NCBI GenBank assembly: GCA_000830255.1 | Contig: JQIT01000014.1 | Span: 1 to 38,513, forward strand | Source: Sulfuricurvum sp. PC08-66 | GTDB taxonomy: Bacteria > Campylobacterota > Campylobacteria > Campylobacterales > Sulfurimonadaceae | Length of the DNA stretch: 38,513 bases | Reading direction: 5' to 3' | In this document: one piece after another, positions 7,939-17,114 of the stretch | Layout: each line of letters opens with the position of its first letter | How positions within the stretch are numbered: the first letter of the stretch is position 1 | Program-made: the position numbers and the translations under genes | The notes under the pieces: generated by a model | What the model was told of the DNA's origin: nothing | The model's database searches: none | What the model saw: only the letters and a program-made list of their open reading frames with translations

Positions 7939-8709
7939 ATGACATTGACATTTTTAGGTACAGGTAGCGCGTTTACAGTAGGTGGTAATTGGCAATCCAA
8001 TCTTTTTATCGAGAACGAAAAGGGCAATCGTCTGCTCATCGATGCAGGCAGTGATGTACGTCACGCGATGTACGAGCAGGGGTTGAGTTACCGCGACTTT
8101 TGTGGACCTGAAAATGGTATCTATCTTTCACACTGTCATGGTGATCATGCGCAGGGGTTGGAGTATTTTGGGTTTACCTCGATGTTTGACCCAACGGTGA
8201 AAAAACCCAATCTCTTTTTGAGTAAAAGCCTTGTGCAACAAGTGTGGGAAAACGGCTTACAAGCAGCGATGGGCTCTATCCAAGGCGATATTGTCAATCT
8301 CCAAAGCTATTTTGAGATTCATCCTGTCGAAGCTAATGGCGCTTTTGAGTGGAGTGGGGTCACTTTCCGATTGGTGCAGACGGTGCATATTATGAACGGC
8401 TTTGCTATCGTGCCTAGCTATGGGCTACTTTTCAAACTAGGCGATAAAAAAATATTTTTCACAGGCGACACCCAACACGCCCCCAACCAAATCCAAGACT
8501 TCTACAAAATGGCAGATATTATCTTCCAAGATTGCGAAACGAGTCCCTATAAGAGTGGGGTGCACGCCAATTACAAAGATTTGCTCACCCTCTCCGATGA
8601 GATAAAAGCCAAAATGTGGCTCTATCACTATCAGCCTGGTGCTCTTCCAGATGCTATCGCGGATGGTTTTGCGGGCTTCGTCGTCAAAGGGCAAAAATTT
8701 AGTTTTTGA
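7939..8709 (+). CDS. MBL-fold metallohydrolase (RNase Z-like)
   Basis: A metallo-beta-lactamase-fold hydrolase of 256 aa. It starts with the family strand MTLTFLGTGSAF. The zinc-binding motif is H65-x-H67-x-D69-H70 (SHCHGDH), with a second ligand Asp in FFTGDTQ and a late His in WLYHYQPG. There is no signal peptide, so it is cytosolic. The overall shape is closest to the RNase Z/PhnP branch, but the exosite of a true tRNase Z is not recognised, so the substrate is unknown. It has its own promoter, is divergent from the AT-rich ATPase pair, and converges on the first MCP with a 5-base gap. Its base composition matches the chromosome, so it is probably core and not part of the island. Confidence 0.85.
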   Translation: MTLTFLGTGSAFTVGGNWQSNLFIENEKGNRLLIDAGSDVRHAMYEQGLSYRDFCGPENGIYLSHCHGDHAQGLEYFGFTSMFDPTVKKPNLFLSKSLVQQVWENGLQAAMGSIQGDIVNLQSYFEIHPVEANGAFEWSGVTFRLVQTVHIMNGFAIVPSYGLLFKLGDKKIFFTGDTQHAPNQIQDFYKMADIIFQDCETSPYKSGVHANYKDLLTLSDEIKAKMWLYHYQPGALPDAIADGFAGFVVKGQKFSF

Positions 8710-8714
8710 GTCAA

Positions 8715-10301
8715 TCAGGTGTGAAATTGGTCAAGTTGGTTGCTGAGTTTGAGTGTGTTGGTGTTGAGGTGATTGACTGCTGAGGCTATCTCTTCGACAC
8801 TACGAGCATTTTCGGCAGAGATAGTATTGATTTTTTGCATATCTTCACCGAGCACTTTGACATCGTTGGCATTGGTGTTCAACGCTTTGTAGAGCGTATC
8901 GAAGAGGCGTTGGGTATCTTGCATGAGTTGGGTCGCTTGTGAGATGTTTTGACCTACTACATGACTGTTTTGACCAATTGTTGCGATATTTTGGCTGTTG
9001 TGGCTCATTTGTTGGCTAGCATCGATGACGGCTTGCACGATAGAGTTGATAGTGGCATCGGTTTCAGAGAGGCTTTTTTGGGTACGTTCGGCAAGTTTGC
9101 GTACTTCGTCTGCGACCACGGCAAAGCCTCTGCCATGCTCACCTGCACGTGCGGCTTCGATAGCGGCATTGAGTGCGAGCAAGTTGGTCTGGTCAGCAAT
9201 ATCACCAATCACAGAGAGCACCTCTTTGACACCTTGTGCCTCTTGGCTTAGCGCATTGAGGCGTTGGGCGAACTCCTCTTCGACTTGGACGCTTTTGGTG
9301 ATTTGGGTCACCATGCTCTCCATTTTACTTTTGGCACTCAAAAGCTCCTCGGTTACATGGACGATTTCATGCGTCGCACCTTGGGCTGTATGTGCAATCT
9401 CCAAGGTCTTTTGTGTGATTTTTTCGACATCGTTTGTTGTGGTCATGATGATAGAGGCAGAGTGTTCGACTCGCTCTCCGATGTGTGCACTGGTGGTGGA
9501 GAGCTCTTGAGAGATAGAGGCATTGCTAGAGGCACTCATTTTGGCATCGCTTACAATGGTCTGCGTCTTTTGGATAAAGGCATTGAGAGAGTGCGAAGTA
9601 CGGCTAAGCTCATCGCGCCCTTGAATCGAGAGACGTTTGGTCAAATCACCATTGCCGCTAGAGAGCTCATCAGCCATTGTGGTCATCTCTTCGATGGCGG
9701 AAAGAATGGAGCGTGCGATGAGCAACAGGGTCAAAATACCCACAACAATGCCAACTCCAATCACACTTAGCTGCAACCATTTTGCGGTTGTGTAGGTGAC
9801 GCGTGAGGCTTCATAGAGATTTTGGCTCTCAACGAGTTGCAAATCAACCAACTCAGTGAATTTGGTACTTACAGGGTCGATAGCGCCATAGAGCTCCTCT
9901 TTGGCGAAGCGTGCAAGCTCTGTACGGTCTTGGTGTTCTACGATTAAGAGCAGTTTTTTGGTTGCCTTGTCTGCATCGTGCATGAGCGTCAAGGCAGATT
10001 GTGCAATGGCTTTTTCATGGGGAGTGAGATAGGTCTCCATATAGCTATCCCACTGTTTTTGGATGCTCTCTTGGGCTTGGAGGATGGCGATTTTTCCCTC
10101 ATCAAAGGTGAGAATTCCATAGTTCATTTTGTGACACGTATCGACAATGTTGACAGCGTACATGTCCACAGCTACTTTGAGTTGTTTGAGTGGTATGACG
10201 CGATCATTGTAGATAGAGTCTATATTGGCATCTGTTTTGGAGAGAGAGAAGATGCCTACGGTACCGTTGATGAGAAGAAGCCCGAAAAAAAAGAGCCCCA
10301 A
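8715..10301 (-). CDS. Methyl-accepting chemotaxis protein, 4-helix-bundle sensor
   Basis: A membrane chemoreceptor. From the TTG at 10301 it is 528 aa: first membrane segment ([19 protein letters not shown]), a periplasmic four-helix-bundle-type sensor (about 20-170), second membrane segment (about 175-198), HAMP (about 195-248), and a cytoplasmic signalling hairpin with its tip at [19 protein letters not shown] near 380-400, followed by [12 protein letters not shown]. The TTG start lies inside the first membrane helix. Upstream codons read [14 protein letters not shown], the normal positively charged MCP N-terminus, but no ATG, GTG or TTG occurs there before an in-frame stop at 10376. The true start may be the ATT at 10337, 7 bases after AGGG. 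No CheR-tethering pentapeptide is visible at the C-terminus. It is the distal gene of the chemotaxis block but has its own 5' region. Confidence 0.9.
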   Translation of the reverse strand: MGLFFFGLLLINGTVGIFSLSKTDANIDSIYNDRVIPLKQLKVAVDMYAVNIVDTCHKMNYGILTFDEGKIAILQAQESIQKQWDSYMETYLTPHEKAIAQSALTLMHDADKATKKLLLIVEHQDRTELARFAKEELYGAIDPVSTKFTELVDLQLVESQNLYEASRVTYTTAKWLQLSVIGVGIVVGILTLLLIARSILSAIEEMTTMADELSSGNGDLTKRLSIQGRDELSRTSHSLNAFIQKTQTIVSDAKMSASSNASISQELSTTSAHIGERVEHSASIIMTTTNDVEKITQKTLEIAHTAQGATHEIVHVTEELLSAKSKMESMVTQITKSVQVEEEFAQRLNALSQEAQGVKEVLSVIGDIADQTNLLALNAAIEAARAGEHGRGFAVVADEVRKLAERTQKSLSETDATINSIVQAVIDASQQMSHNSQNIATIGQNSHVVGQNISQATQLMQDTQRLFDTLYKALNTNANDVKVLGEDMQKINTISAENARSVEEIASAVNHLNTNTLKLSNQLDQFHT

Positions 10302-10388
10302 AACAGCTAAGCGTGTTTTTATTGAAACGTTACGAATTGCTTTACCCTCGCTTATGAAAAAAGTGTAAAAGAATCATAACGGGAATGT

Positions 10389-10404
10389 GGTCAGAATTCA
10401 GTCA
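10389..10404 (-). promoter_or_regulatory. Tandem TGACY repeat, 11-bp period, upstream of an MCP
   Basis: On the coding (minus) strand this reads TGACT GAATTC TGACC, two copies with an 11-bp period in the region before the MCP. The same arrangement is present near 14467 and 30194. The period fits direct-repeat binding by an OmpR/PhoB-type dimer. The rest of 10338-10493 is AT-rich and presumably carries the promoter. Confidence 0.3.
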
Positions 10405-10493
10405 TTTTATGCTTAAAAAAGCAACAATTTTATGACTTTTTTAGGTGCACATCTTAAAAGTGAGAAGTGTGAGGGACTCTATCCTAGATGATA

Positions 10494-11537
10494 TTAGCGT
10501 AGTGCGTCGATAGCCCCGACGAGCTCTTCCATATCGGTGTGGAGCGTATCGACATGCGTGACCAAGGTTTGCATCTCTTTCATATTTTGTTCGAGTACCG
10601 TGTTGTTGACATCGATAGCCTCGATGAGTAGGGTAATCGTGTCACTGCTTGCGGTGAGGCTTTGCTTGGTGCGTTCGGCAAGTTTGCGCACCTCGTCTGC
10701 GACCACGGCAAATCCTCTGCCATGCTCACCCGCGCGTGCCGCTTCGATGGCGGCATTGAGTGCGAGGAGATTGGTCTGTTCGGCAATATCTCCAATGGTG
10801 ACCAAAATCTCTTTGGTTTGGTTGGCGTGGTCACTCAAGGTGAGTAGGTCACGTGAAAGAGTCTGCTCTTTGGTGGCGACAGCTTGAATTTTTTGCGCGG
10901 TAGAGGTGATGGTGGTGTTGAGTGCGGCTACTTTGGTGGCGCGTACCTCTTCGAATTGCGCACCCTTACTCTCTAAGGTAGCATTGGCTTGGGTTGTCTG
11001 TGCTTGCATGGAGGCGAGCGCCTCTCCAAGGGCATTGAGCTGGCGCAAAAGCGCACCCATTTTGCCCTCCACCGCTACAGGTAGTCGTGCACTGTAGGTA
11101 CCGTGAGTGAGTTGACCCAACATTGCGATGATATTGTCTAGCGTACCGTCGATGGTCTCTAGCATGGCGTTCATACTCTTGCCCAAAACATGCACGTGTG
11201 GGGTACGTGTCACATTTTCGATACGTCCATCGTAGTATCCGTGTCGCACACCATCGACAATCATTACTATTTCGCCTGCCACTTTGGTATCTGCCAAAAG
11301 CATTTCGTGGTAGGTCGAAATGAGCCCATTGAAGCGCTCCTCGATAGAGTGGGGTGCGGCATCGAGTCTCTCTAGACGGTTGCGCTTGAAACTAATTAGC
11401 TCCAAAAAGGCATCGAGATGGGACTCGAGAACTTTTTGTGCTTTGGCTTGACGCTTTTTGGCTTGCCAAAGCATCACGGCGGTGACGATGGCAACAACGT
11501 CAAGTATCCAAAGCGCAATATCCATCACAATATGCAT
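10494..11537 (-). CDS. Methyl-accepting chemotaxis protein, single N-terminal anchor
   Basis: A 347-aa receptor-like protein. One hydrophobic segment near residues 5-24 ([16 protein letters not shown]) anchors it, with a short or absent periplasmic part. A basic, helical cytoplasmic stretch follows, then a HAMP-like region (about 115-165) and a short signalling domain with its tip [19 protein letters not shown] near 260-285 and [12 protein letters not shown]. With no periplasmic domain, it would sense a cytoplasmic or membrane-linked signal. The cytoplasmic residues 30-110 ([30 protein letters not shown]) are not a fold I recognise. It starts right after the porin stop at 11538, so the two are co-transcribed. 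AAGG precedes the ATG; a second ATG four codons in is an alternative start. Confidence 0.88.
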   Translation of the reverse strand: MHIVMDIALWILDVVAIVTAVMLWQAKKRQAKAQKVLESHLDAFLELISFKRNRLERLDAAPHSIEERFNGLISTYHEMLLADTKVAGEIVMIVDGVRHGYYDGRIENVTRTPHVHVLGKSMNAMLETIDGTLDNIIAMLGQLTHGTYSARLPVAVEGKMGALLRQLNALGEALASMQAQTTQANATLESKGAQFEEVRATKVAALNTTITSTAQKIQAVATKEQTLSRDLLTLSDHANQTKEILVTIGDIAEQTNLLALNAAIEAARAGEHGRGFAVVADEVRKLAERTKQSLTASSDTITLLIEAIDVNNTVLEQNMKEMQTLVTHVDTLHTDMEELVGAIDALR

Positions 11538-12737
11538 CTACTGCGCCTTGGCAAAGGTGTACTGTACACGTCCCAAAAGTGAGAGGTGTGATGCATCACT
11601 GCCCTCATCGGCATTTTGGAGTTTGTCTATGACATTGACAAGCACCATTTCAAAAGAGAGTGTAGGAGTAGGTGCATAGGCGAGTCCCATATCCCACTCT
11701 TCGATAGAGACGGTAGCACTACCATCTGCGAAACGTCCTGCATGCAGTGCTATTTCCAACCCTTCCACTCCCAAGCTCTCCCCTGAGAGAGCCATCCCTG
11801 CGACATAAGCGCGTGCATTTTCCAGATCAGCAATCGTCCACTCTTCCATTGAGGAGAGGTAGGGACCGCCCCCTTGACCGTTGCTCACCGATGTGCCGCT
11901 TGGGTTGTAGGTGCGTGTGTGCGCTGCTTCGAGTGTGAATGCACCCATCTCTAGATGCAGTGCACCCCCTAGCATGAGTCCCTCCATGCCTGAAGCTTGG
12001 CTTTGCAAAAAGTAGGCTGATTGGGCATCGATGAGTATACGTATGTCGTTGGTGATGTGGTAGGTATAGCTAGCATCGGCATAGCCAATATCTGCGCTTT
12101 TGTCGATACCCACATACCAAATGCCAAGTGTGAGATTTTCGATACTCTCATCGGTGATACCACCAAAGCGCGTACCATAGGAGTCGGTCGTGAAGGGTTT
12201 GAAGGTGCTTTTGTCCTCGCCTGAATCGAACCCTGCCCATTGTGTCACATACCCTGCAAAGAGCGTCGTAGTGGGTGAAAGCGCGTAGGTAGCGTGCAAC
12301 GCCTCAAAGGTGTTGGGGTGCATACGAATATCGTCGGTATCGATATAGGGCATATCGAGCGCCATACGTCCTAGGCGAAGGGCAAGTGCTTCATACGTAT
12401 AGTCGAGATAAAACTCACCCAAATAGGCATAGGAGGCGTTGTTCTCATCGAAAAAGTCGCCGTTGTAGCGCTCATCGCTCCCTACACCGATGCTGGGGCG
12501 TTGGGAAAAGTAGCTACTTATTCCCCACGAGAGACCCTCCCAAGGGGCAGTTTCATAGTGTATTACTCCCCCGATAGCCGTGGCGTAGTCGATAGCGCCA
12601 AGGGCAGAGGCGTTGGCGATGAAGGGAGTACGAAGTTCCCCCTCAAAGCTACCTGCGCTAAATGCCTCATCGATGGAGGCAGCAGCTAGTGAAGTAGATA
12701 TGCACAAAAGTGCTGTAAGATGAATTGTGTGACGCAT
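11538..12737 (-). CDS. OprD-like outer membrane porin
   Basis: A beta-barrel porin of 399 aa. A signal peptide ([20 protein letters not shown]) is followed by SIDEAFSAGSFEGELRTPF, which fits the N-terminus typical of Campylobacterota OprD-type porins ('SLEEAFKNGKVSG...'). The body shows alternating amphipathic strands, conserved pieces such as ALRLGRMALDMPYIDTDD and TLFAGYVTQWAGF, and a C-terminal strand GRVQYTFAKAQ. The last residue is not aromatic, unlike most porins. OprD-family channels take up small organic acids, amino acids or peptides; the substrate here is unknown. The gene lies inside the chemotaxis block. Its ATG overlaps the upstream MCP stop by one base (TAATG), and the next MCP follows immediately, so it is co-translated with receptors. 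Confidence 0.85.
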   Translation of the reverse strand: MRHTIHLTALLCISTSLAAASIDEAFSAGSFEGELRTPFIANASALGAIDYATAIGGVIHYETAPWEGLSWGISSYFSQRPSIGVGSDERYNGDFFDENNASYAYLGEFYLDYTYEALALRLGRMALDMPYIDTDDIRMHPNTFEALHATYALSPTTTLFAGYVTQWAGFDSGEDKSTFKPFTTDSYGTRFGGITDESIENLTLGIWYVGIDKSADIGYADASYTYHITNDIRILIDAQSAYFLQSQASGMEGLMLGGALHLEMGAFTLEAAHTRTYNPSGTSVSNGQGGGPYLSSMEEWTIADLENARAYVAGMALSGESLGVEGLEIALHAGRFADGSATVSIEEWDMGLAYAPTPTLSFEMVLVNVIDKLQNADEGSDASHLSLLGRVQYTFAKAQ

Positions 12738-13978
12738 TAGATTCCTTTTTGTTTAAATTTTTTTGAGGCGACCTCTAGAGCGATTGATTGGGCCAGTGCG
12801 GCAACTTCTTGGGCGATTGTATCACTCTCCTGCGCGACGACAGCATTTTCTTGGGTTACTTTGTCTAGCTCTACCATGGCGTTATTGATGTGTGAAATAC
12901 CCACCATCTGCTCATTGGAGGCTTGTGCGACCTCCTCGACGAGGGTGGCAGTTTGGGCGATGTGCGCATGGAGGGTCTCTAGACTTTTGAGCATCTGTGC
13001 AGAGAGGGTACGCGCGTTTTCCGAGGTGCGGAAGGTCTCATTGCTAAGATCTCGGATGCTCTTGGCAGAGGTGGTGCTACGTGCGGCAAGTTTGCGCACC
13101 TCAACTGCCACCACGGCAAACCCACGTCCCGCCGCACCCGCACGCGTCGCCTCGATAGCGGCATTGAGACTGAGGATATTGGTCTGACTGGCTATCGTAT
13201 CGATGATTTTGAGTGCACTGTGCATCTCTTGGGTCGCTTTGGCGATAGCCTCAATCGCGCTGACATTCTCATGAATCAATGCCATTGTCGTTTGTGCAAA
13301 CTCTTGAGATTGTTGTGCGATGGTGCGCATCGTTTGAGTATGCTCAGTATTGCTTGTGACCTGTGAGGTGAGCTCCTCTAGTGCGGCTACCGTCTCATCG
13401 AGTGCGGCGGCTTGTTGCGTGGTAGCAGAGCCTAGCGTTTGTGTAGAGCGTTTGAGCGCGTTGGCAGAGTGGGAGAGGATTTGACCGTTATTATAGGAGT
13501 CGCTCAACATATGACGAATGTTTGCCGTGAGACGGTTGATACTAGCCGTGACTAGACGCATATCACCACGCCACAGTGACTCATCGATAGCTGTGGTGAA
13601 ATCTCCCTCTTGGGCTTTGGTCGAGAGGTGCTCTATTTCGTCACTCGTACGACGCATCGTAGTGATAAATCGATTGAAATAGGCGATGGTTTCAGCGACC
13701 ATGCTGTTGCTAGGTTGACTAGGGTGCGTATAGGGGACAATCGAGACAAAATTACCCTGTTGCAGTGCAAAGAGTCCCAATCCAAGCTGTCCAAAGAGAA
13801 TATTCTCAATATTACGACGCTCTTTGTAGGCAAGAGCACTCTGCATCATTTGGGTGTAGAGCTCTAGGCATTGAGCGGTTTTGGGACGTGCATGTTCGGG
13901 GAGTTCATTGATCTCGCCACGTACGAAGAGACGTATATCTTCGATGACTATTTTGAGTAACGCAATATCGTCGTTCAT
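12737..13978 (-). CDS. Soluble methyl-accepting chemotaxis protein paired with PAS protein
   Basis: A 413-aa MCP with no convincing membrane segment. Residues 1-100 are helical and unrecognised, about 105-160 look HAMP-like ([15 protein letters not shown]), and the rest is a signalling hairpin with tip [18 protein letters not shown] near 270-290, then [12 protein letters not shown]. This tip differs from the [15 protein letters not shown] type of the two distal MCPs. The gene overlaps the upstream PAS gene by 4 bases and has no sensor domain of its own. The likely reading is the signalling half of a split Aer-type receptor, like CetA of the C. jejuni CetA/CetB energy-taxis pair. CetA is membrane-anchored and this protein seems not to be, so the match is functional inference. 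Confidence 0.88.
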   Translation of the reverse strand: MNDDIALLKIVIEDIRLFVRGEINELPEHARPKTAQCLELYTQMMQSALAYKERRNIENILFGQLGLGLFALQQGNFVSIVPYTHPSQPSNSMVAETIAYFNRFITTMRRTSDEIEHLSTKAQEGDFTTAIDESLWRGDMRLVTASINRLTANIRHMLSDSYNNGQILSHSANALKRSTQTLGSATTQQAAALDETVAALEELTSQVTSNTEHTQTMRTIAQQSQEFAQTTMALIHENVSAIEAIAKATQEMHSALKIIDTIASQTNILSLNAAIEATRAGAAGRGFAVVAVEVRKLAARSTTSAKSIRDLSNETFRTSENARTLSAQMLKSLETLHAHIAQTATLVEEVAQASNEQMVGISHINNAMVELDKVTQENAVVAQESDTIAQEVAALAQSIALEVASKKFKQKGI

Positions 13979-14358
13979 TGACGCATCCCTTGGTAGAGTG
14001 CTGTGTAGTGTTTGACCTCCTCTTCGGAGGGCTTTTTGCGAATCGAGATGTAGTGACGCTCACCTGTAGGCGTGGTGATAGGAGCTACCGTGGCATAGAC
14101 CCAATAGTAGTCATTGTTCTTGGTGCGGTTGCAGACAAAGCCATTCCAAATTTGGTCACTTTTGAGATGTTTCCACAGATCTGCGAAAGCAGCTTTGGGC
14201 ATGATGGGGTGGCGTAAAACATTGTGAGGTTTTCCGATGAGCTCATTGTAATCGTATTGGCTCATGGTGACGAAATCTTCGTTGGCGAAGGTGATAATGC
14301 CACGTTCATCCGTCTCGGAGATGATGAGCATACGGTCGTCCATATGTATTTGTGCCAT
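13975..14358 (-). CDS. Aer/CetB-type PAS domain energy-sensing protein
   Basis: A single PAS domain of 127 aa with the Aer-family signature: [39 protein letters not shown], then [19 protein letters not shown]. In Aer and CetB this pattern belongs to an FAD-binding PAS that senses redox or electron-transport state, so a flavin is likely here. There is no membrane segment and no signalling domain; output must go through the MCP that overlaps it by 4 bases. The start at 14358 is preceded by AAGGA. The 146-base gap upstream contains a conspicuous repeat structure (14441-14482) and probably a promoter, so this gene may begin a sub-operon of PAS, MCP, porin and MCP. Confidence 0.9.
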   Translation of the reverse strand: MAQIHMDDRMLIISETDERGIITFANEDFVTMSQYDYNELIGKPHNVLRHPIMPKAAFADLWKHLKSDQIWNGFVCNRTKNNDYYWVYATVAPITTPTGERHYISIRKKPSEEEVKHYTALYQGMRQ

Positions 14359-14440
14359 GGTAAGTTTCCTTGGTGATAATTTTGTGATGCAAAAACGCTG
14401 TTACTTCGTGTGGCAATGGTACAAAAATAATGCGGCTCAA

Positions 14441-14482
14441 ACGGTCATGCAAAGGCACGCATTGTGTGACCGTTGTATGACC
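14441..14482. promoter_or_regulatory. Inverted and tandem TGACC repeats upstream of the PAS gene
   Basis: Three copies of a half-site are present: GGTCATGCAA (14443-14452, inverted), TTGTGTGACC (14462-14471) and TTGTATGACC (14473-14482). The two direct copies repeat with an 11-bp period, one helical turn. ACGGTCA (14441-14447) and TGACCGT (14467-14473) are perfect inverted copies and could also form a hairpin between the CheZ-like gene and the PAS gene. This is an operator or a mixed terminator/operator candidate. Confidence 0.45.
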
Positions 14483-14504
14483 TTCGTAATAGAGGGTAGA
14501 GGGT

Positions 14505-14915
14505 TTAAAAAAAGGAGATATCTTCACCGTGAGTGGGGTTGAGGGCGTTTCCACTGAAGGCATCACGTTTGGAGCGTGCAGATTCTAATGACTTTATGAG
14601 CTTACCTGAGAGCTTTTCGATGCTTTCTGTTAGGGCATGTTGGTCATGTTTGACAGCGTGCAAATAGACCGAAATGAGACGGTCGATATTGCCTATCACC
14701 TCTTGGACGCCTTGGAGCTGTTGAGAGACGATGTCATAGTATTGAAACGCCTCGATGACGCTAGGTGGAGGTGGCGTGGCAGAGCTCTCGAAATAGCCAT
14801 GAAAAGCCATCCCTGAGCGGTCGCACAGCCCCATGACATCGGTTTGGACATGGCGGATATGGCGCAAAATATCCAGTAGCGACAGCAGGGTGTTTTCAGT
14901 CTGAATGTTTTTCAT
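14505..14915 (-). CDS. Small CheZ-like protein (candidate CheY-P phosphatase)
   Basis: A 136-aa, mostly helical, soluble protein. Residues 57-75 (AFQYYDIVSQQLQGVQEVI) place D61 and Q65 in a D-x-x-x-Q pattern. In E. coli CheZ the helix containing QDLTGQVIKRM carries the catalytic D143/Q147 pair with the same spacing and a similar run of hydrophobics. The C-terminus, after a polar linker, ends GEDISFF, an acidic-aromatic tail like the CheY-binding tail of CheZ (which ends LLDSLGF). It is shorter than E. coli CheZ (214 aa). It lies in the chemotaxis block just after the receiver gene, which has a similar tail. The CheZ assignment rests on motif and context only. Confidence 0.6.
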   Translation of the reverse strand: MKNIQTENTLLSLLDILRHIRHVQTDVMGLCDRSGMAFHGYFESSATPPPPSVIEAFQYYDIVSQQLQGVQEVIGNIDRLISVYLHAVKHDQHALTESIEKLSGKLIKSLESARSKRDAFSGNALNPTHGEDISFF

Positions 14916-14939
14916 TGTAGGTTACCTTGAGTTGAGAGA

Positions 14940-16016
14940 TTAAAAAAAGAGCAACGAATCGTCGTCGCTAGCAGTGGAGGCGGGCGCAGGGGTGAGCTGT
15001 GCAATGATGAGTGCGGCATCGTTGATGATGGAGTCATTGAAAAACTTGGGGTTGGCGCACTCCACCTCCCACACATCGTTCATATAATTTTGGAGTACCG
15101 AACAAAAGCCACTCACAAAAAGCTCCAGCGTCGAAGCATTTTGGGCTACTTTGTCTGCCTCATCTTGGAGCATTTTGCCCAGCTCCAATATCGCTGTCCC
15201 CATATCACAGAAGAATTGGTAGTGAAAGAGAACATTGCCAAAACGCATGAGTGAATTGCCCAGTCGTGCAATGGCAGCTACATCACCTAGGTCACCATTG
15301 GGGAACGCCATAGCGTGTGCCGCATCGATATCGCTGAGTTGATCCAAAAGCTCCTCTTTGTCGTCGCTTTGCAGGAGGCTAAAGTAGTCGCGATAGATGC
15401 TGTGGTCTACAGTGGGTGCCGCGACGGGTGCGGGTATTGATACAGGGAAAAAGGCAAAATCATCAGGGGGTGTTATAGTTGCCAAAGGTGCCAAAGGTTT
15501 TTTAAGCGTAGCAGCCATAGGGCAATCACTCTTGCACGAGACATCGAGTGCTTGAGTGTGTTGAGATTCCAGAGACTCTACGTAGTGCAACAGTACGAGG
15601 TTTTCGTAGACGCGGTGGGTCACCTTGGCGAGGGTGCGTACCATAATCGTGTGGTGCTCCTCTTTTTGCAAGGGAAGTGGAATAAGTCCACACAGTGCAT
15701 GGTCGATGTAGGTGCGCAAGAGTTGCATATCGTCATGACGCGATGTAAGTGCAATGACAGGGTGAAAAGGGTCGTGACGTTGCAAGAGTGGCACGTAAGC
15801 AAAAGGCTCTTCAAGCGTATCGAGATTGATAAGGGTCAGGTGTGCCATCGAGGCTTTCATCACCATATTGATATCTTCAGGAGTAGCTGCGGTAAATATC
15901 TCTTTGAAGGTGTGCTTAAGACTGTCGTGCAATTGCGCGCGTGAAGCGGCATCGGCATCGAGAACCAATACAGAGAGTGAACCAGCACTCTCTTTGAGTG
16001 TTTTGTGATGCATCAT
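14940..16016 (-). CDS. Receiver-domain protein with CheZ-like C-terminal tail
   Basis: 358 aa. Residues about 14-125 form a receiver-like domain: VLVLDADAAS with D20 and D22, probable phospho-acceptor D66 (LINLDTL), T91 (ALTSR) and K118 (PLPLQK), so the phosphorylation residues appear kept. A helical stretch and a Pro/Ala-rich linker (about 165-210) follow, then an unrecognised helical domain (about 213-340; YRDYFSLLQSDDKEELLDQL, MRFGNVLFHYQFFCDMGTA). The tail is DDDSLLFF. The acidic '-FF' end is shared with the next gene and resembles the CheY-binding end of CheZ. It begins 3 bases after cheB. A phosphate sink, a CheY-binding scaffold or a regulated phosphatase are all possible; I do not recognise the C-terminal domain. 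Confidence 0.75.
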   Translation of the reverse strand: MMHHKTLKESAGSLSVLVLDADAASRAQLHDSLKHTFKEIFTAATPEDINMVMKASMAHLTLINLDTLEEPFAYVPLLQRHDPFHPVIALTSRHDDMQLLRTYIDHALCGLIPLPLQKEEHHTIMVRTLAKVTHRVYENLVLLHYVESLESQHTQALDVSCKSDCPMAATLKKPLAPLATITPPDDFAFFPVSIPAPVAAPTVDHSIYRDYFSLLQSDDKEELLDQLSDIDAAHAMAFPNGDLGDVAAIARLGNSLMRFGNVLFHYQFFCDMGTAILELGKMLQDEADKVAQNASTLELFVSGFCSVLQNYMNDVWEVECANPKFFNDSIINDAALIIAQLTPAPASTASDDDSLLFF

Positions 16017-16019
16017 GCA

Positions 16020-17114
16020 TTACCCTTTTTGCAGTATCTCGACAATTGCGTCGAGGGAGAGTGCGGCGATGGCGGCACCCGATTCTATAGCCGCTTTTGG
16101 CATGCCGTAGACGATACAGCTCGCCTCCTCTTGGGCGTAGGTGAGGGCGCCTTGGTTGCGCATCTCTTTGAGACCGCGTGCGCCATCATCCCCCATACCT
16201 GTGAGCAAAAACCCTACAGCATTTGCCCCCGCCTCATTAGCGCAAGAGCGGAAAAGCACATCGACGCTAGGTTTGTGACGGCTCACTTTGGGACCATCTT
16301 TGATCTCGACGTGGTAGGAGTTGCCACTGCGTTTGAGCGTCATATGTTTGTCCCCTGGAGCGATGAGGACACGTCCATGGAGGAGTTTGTCCCCGTCTGC
16401 CGCCTCTTTGACACTCATGGCACAGACACGGTCGAGTCGCTCTGAGAGCGAGCGGGTGAAACCAGGGGGCATATGCTGGGTGATGAGAATAGGGGGCGTT
16501 TTGGCACCTAGCTGTGGCAGGATACGCTCCAAGGTCTGCACTCCACCCGTCGAGGAGCCAATGGCAAAAATCGTATGGGTCGAGGTGTGTCCCAGTGCTG
16601 GTTTGAGCGCCACAACAGCATCGGCGGTGAGTTTTTGGGTGGTGGAGGGGGGAAGCTCTAGAGGTGTCATAGGTGCAGATGCAGGGCGTTTGGCACGCAG
16701 GGAGGTTTTGGAGGCGTAGGCGGCACGAATAGCGTGAATGAGCCAATAGCGCGACTCCTCCAGAAAGCTACGTAGTCCTACTTCAGGCTTGGTGATAATC
16801 TCTACAGCCCCTAGGGAGAGCGCCTCCATGGCATTGCGACTCCCTGCTTGGGCGACAGAGGAGCAGATGATGACAGGGGTTGGTGATTCACGCATGATGT
16901 GTCGCAAGAAGGTCAGCCCATCCATGCGCGGCATCTCGATATCGAGGATGATGACATCGGGCATGCCTATGCGGGCGAATTTTTGTTGCGCGAGGATAGG
17001 GTCTGCGGCGGTACCTATGACGACAATATCTGCTTCGTTTTCGATAAGCCCTGCGATGGTGGTACGCGCAATAGCCGAATCATCGACGATAAAGACTTCG
17101 ATAGTTTTGGTCAT
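16020..17114 (-). CDS. cheB: Chemotaxis protein-glutamate methylesterase
   Basis: CheB removes methyl groups from receptor glutamates (and can deamidate glutamines) when its receiver is phosphorylated by CheA. At 364 aa it has both parts: receiver (FIVDDSAIAR, phospho-acceptor D58 in ILDIEMPRMDG, K109 in IITKP), a linker, and the catalytic domain with Ser188 in AIGSSTGG, His214 in TQHMPPGF and a late Asp in TGMGDDG. All triad positions look intact. C. jejuni CheB lacks the receiver, so this is the fuller, phosphorylation-controlled form. Its start overlaps the cheR stop by 4 bases. Confidence 0.96.
   Translation of the reverse strand: MTKTIEVFIVDDSAIARTTIAGLIENEADIVVIGTAADPILAQQKFARIGMPDVIILDIEMPRMDGLTFLRHIMRESPTPVIICSSVAQAGSRNAMEALSLGAVEIITKPEVGLRSFLEESRYWLIHAIRAAYASKTSLRAKRPASAPMTPLELPPSTTQKLTADAVVALKPALGHTSTHTIFAIGSSTGGVQTLERILPQLGAKTPPILITQHMPPGFTRSLSERLDRVCAMSVKEAADGDKLLHGRVLIAPGDKHMTLKRSGNSYHVEIKDGPKVSRHKPSVDVLFRSCANEAGANAVGFLLTGMGDDGARGLKEMRNQGALTYAQEEASCIVYGMPKAAIESGAAIAALSLDAIVEILQKG

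Noticed and set aside
7939-8709. The MBL-fold hydrolase as part of the defence-like island
   Set aside because: It is on the opposite strand with its own promoter and has core-like base composition, so proximity is the only argument.
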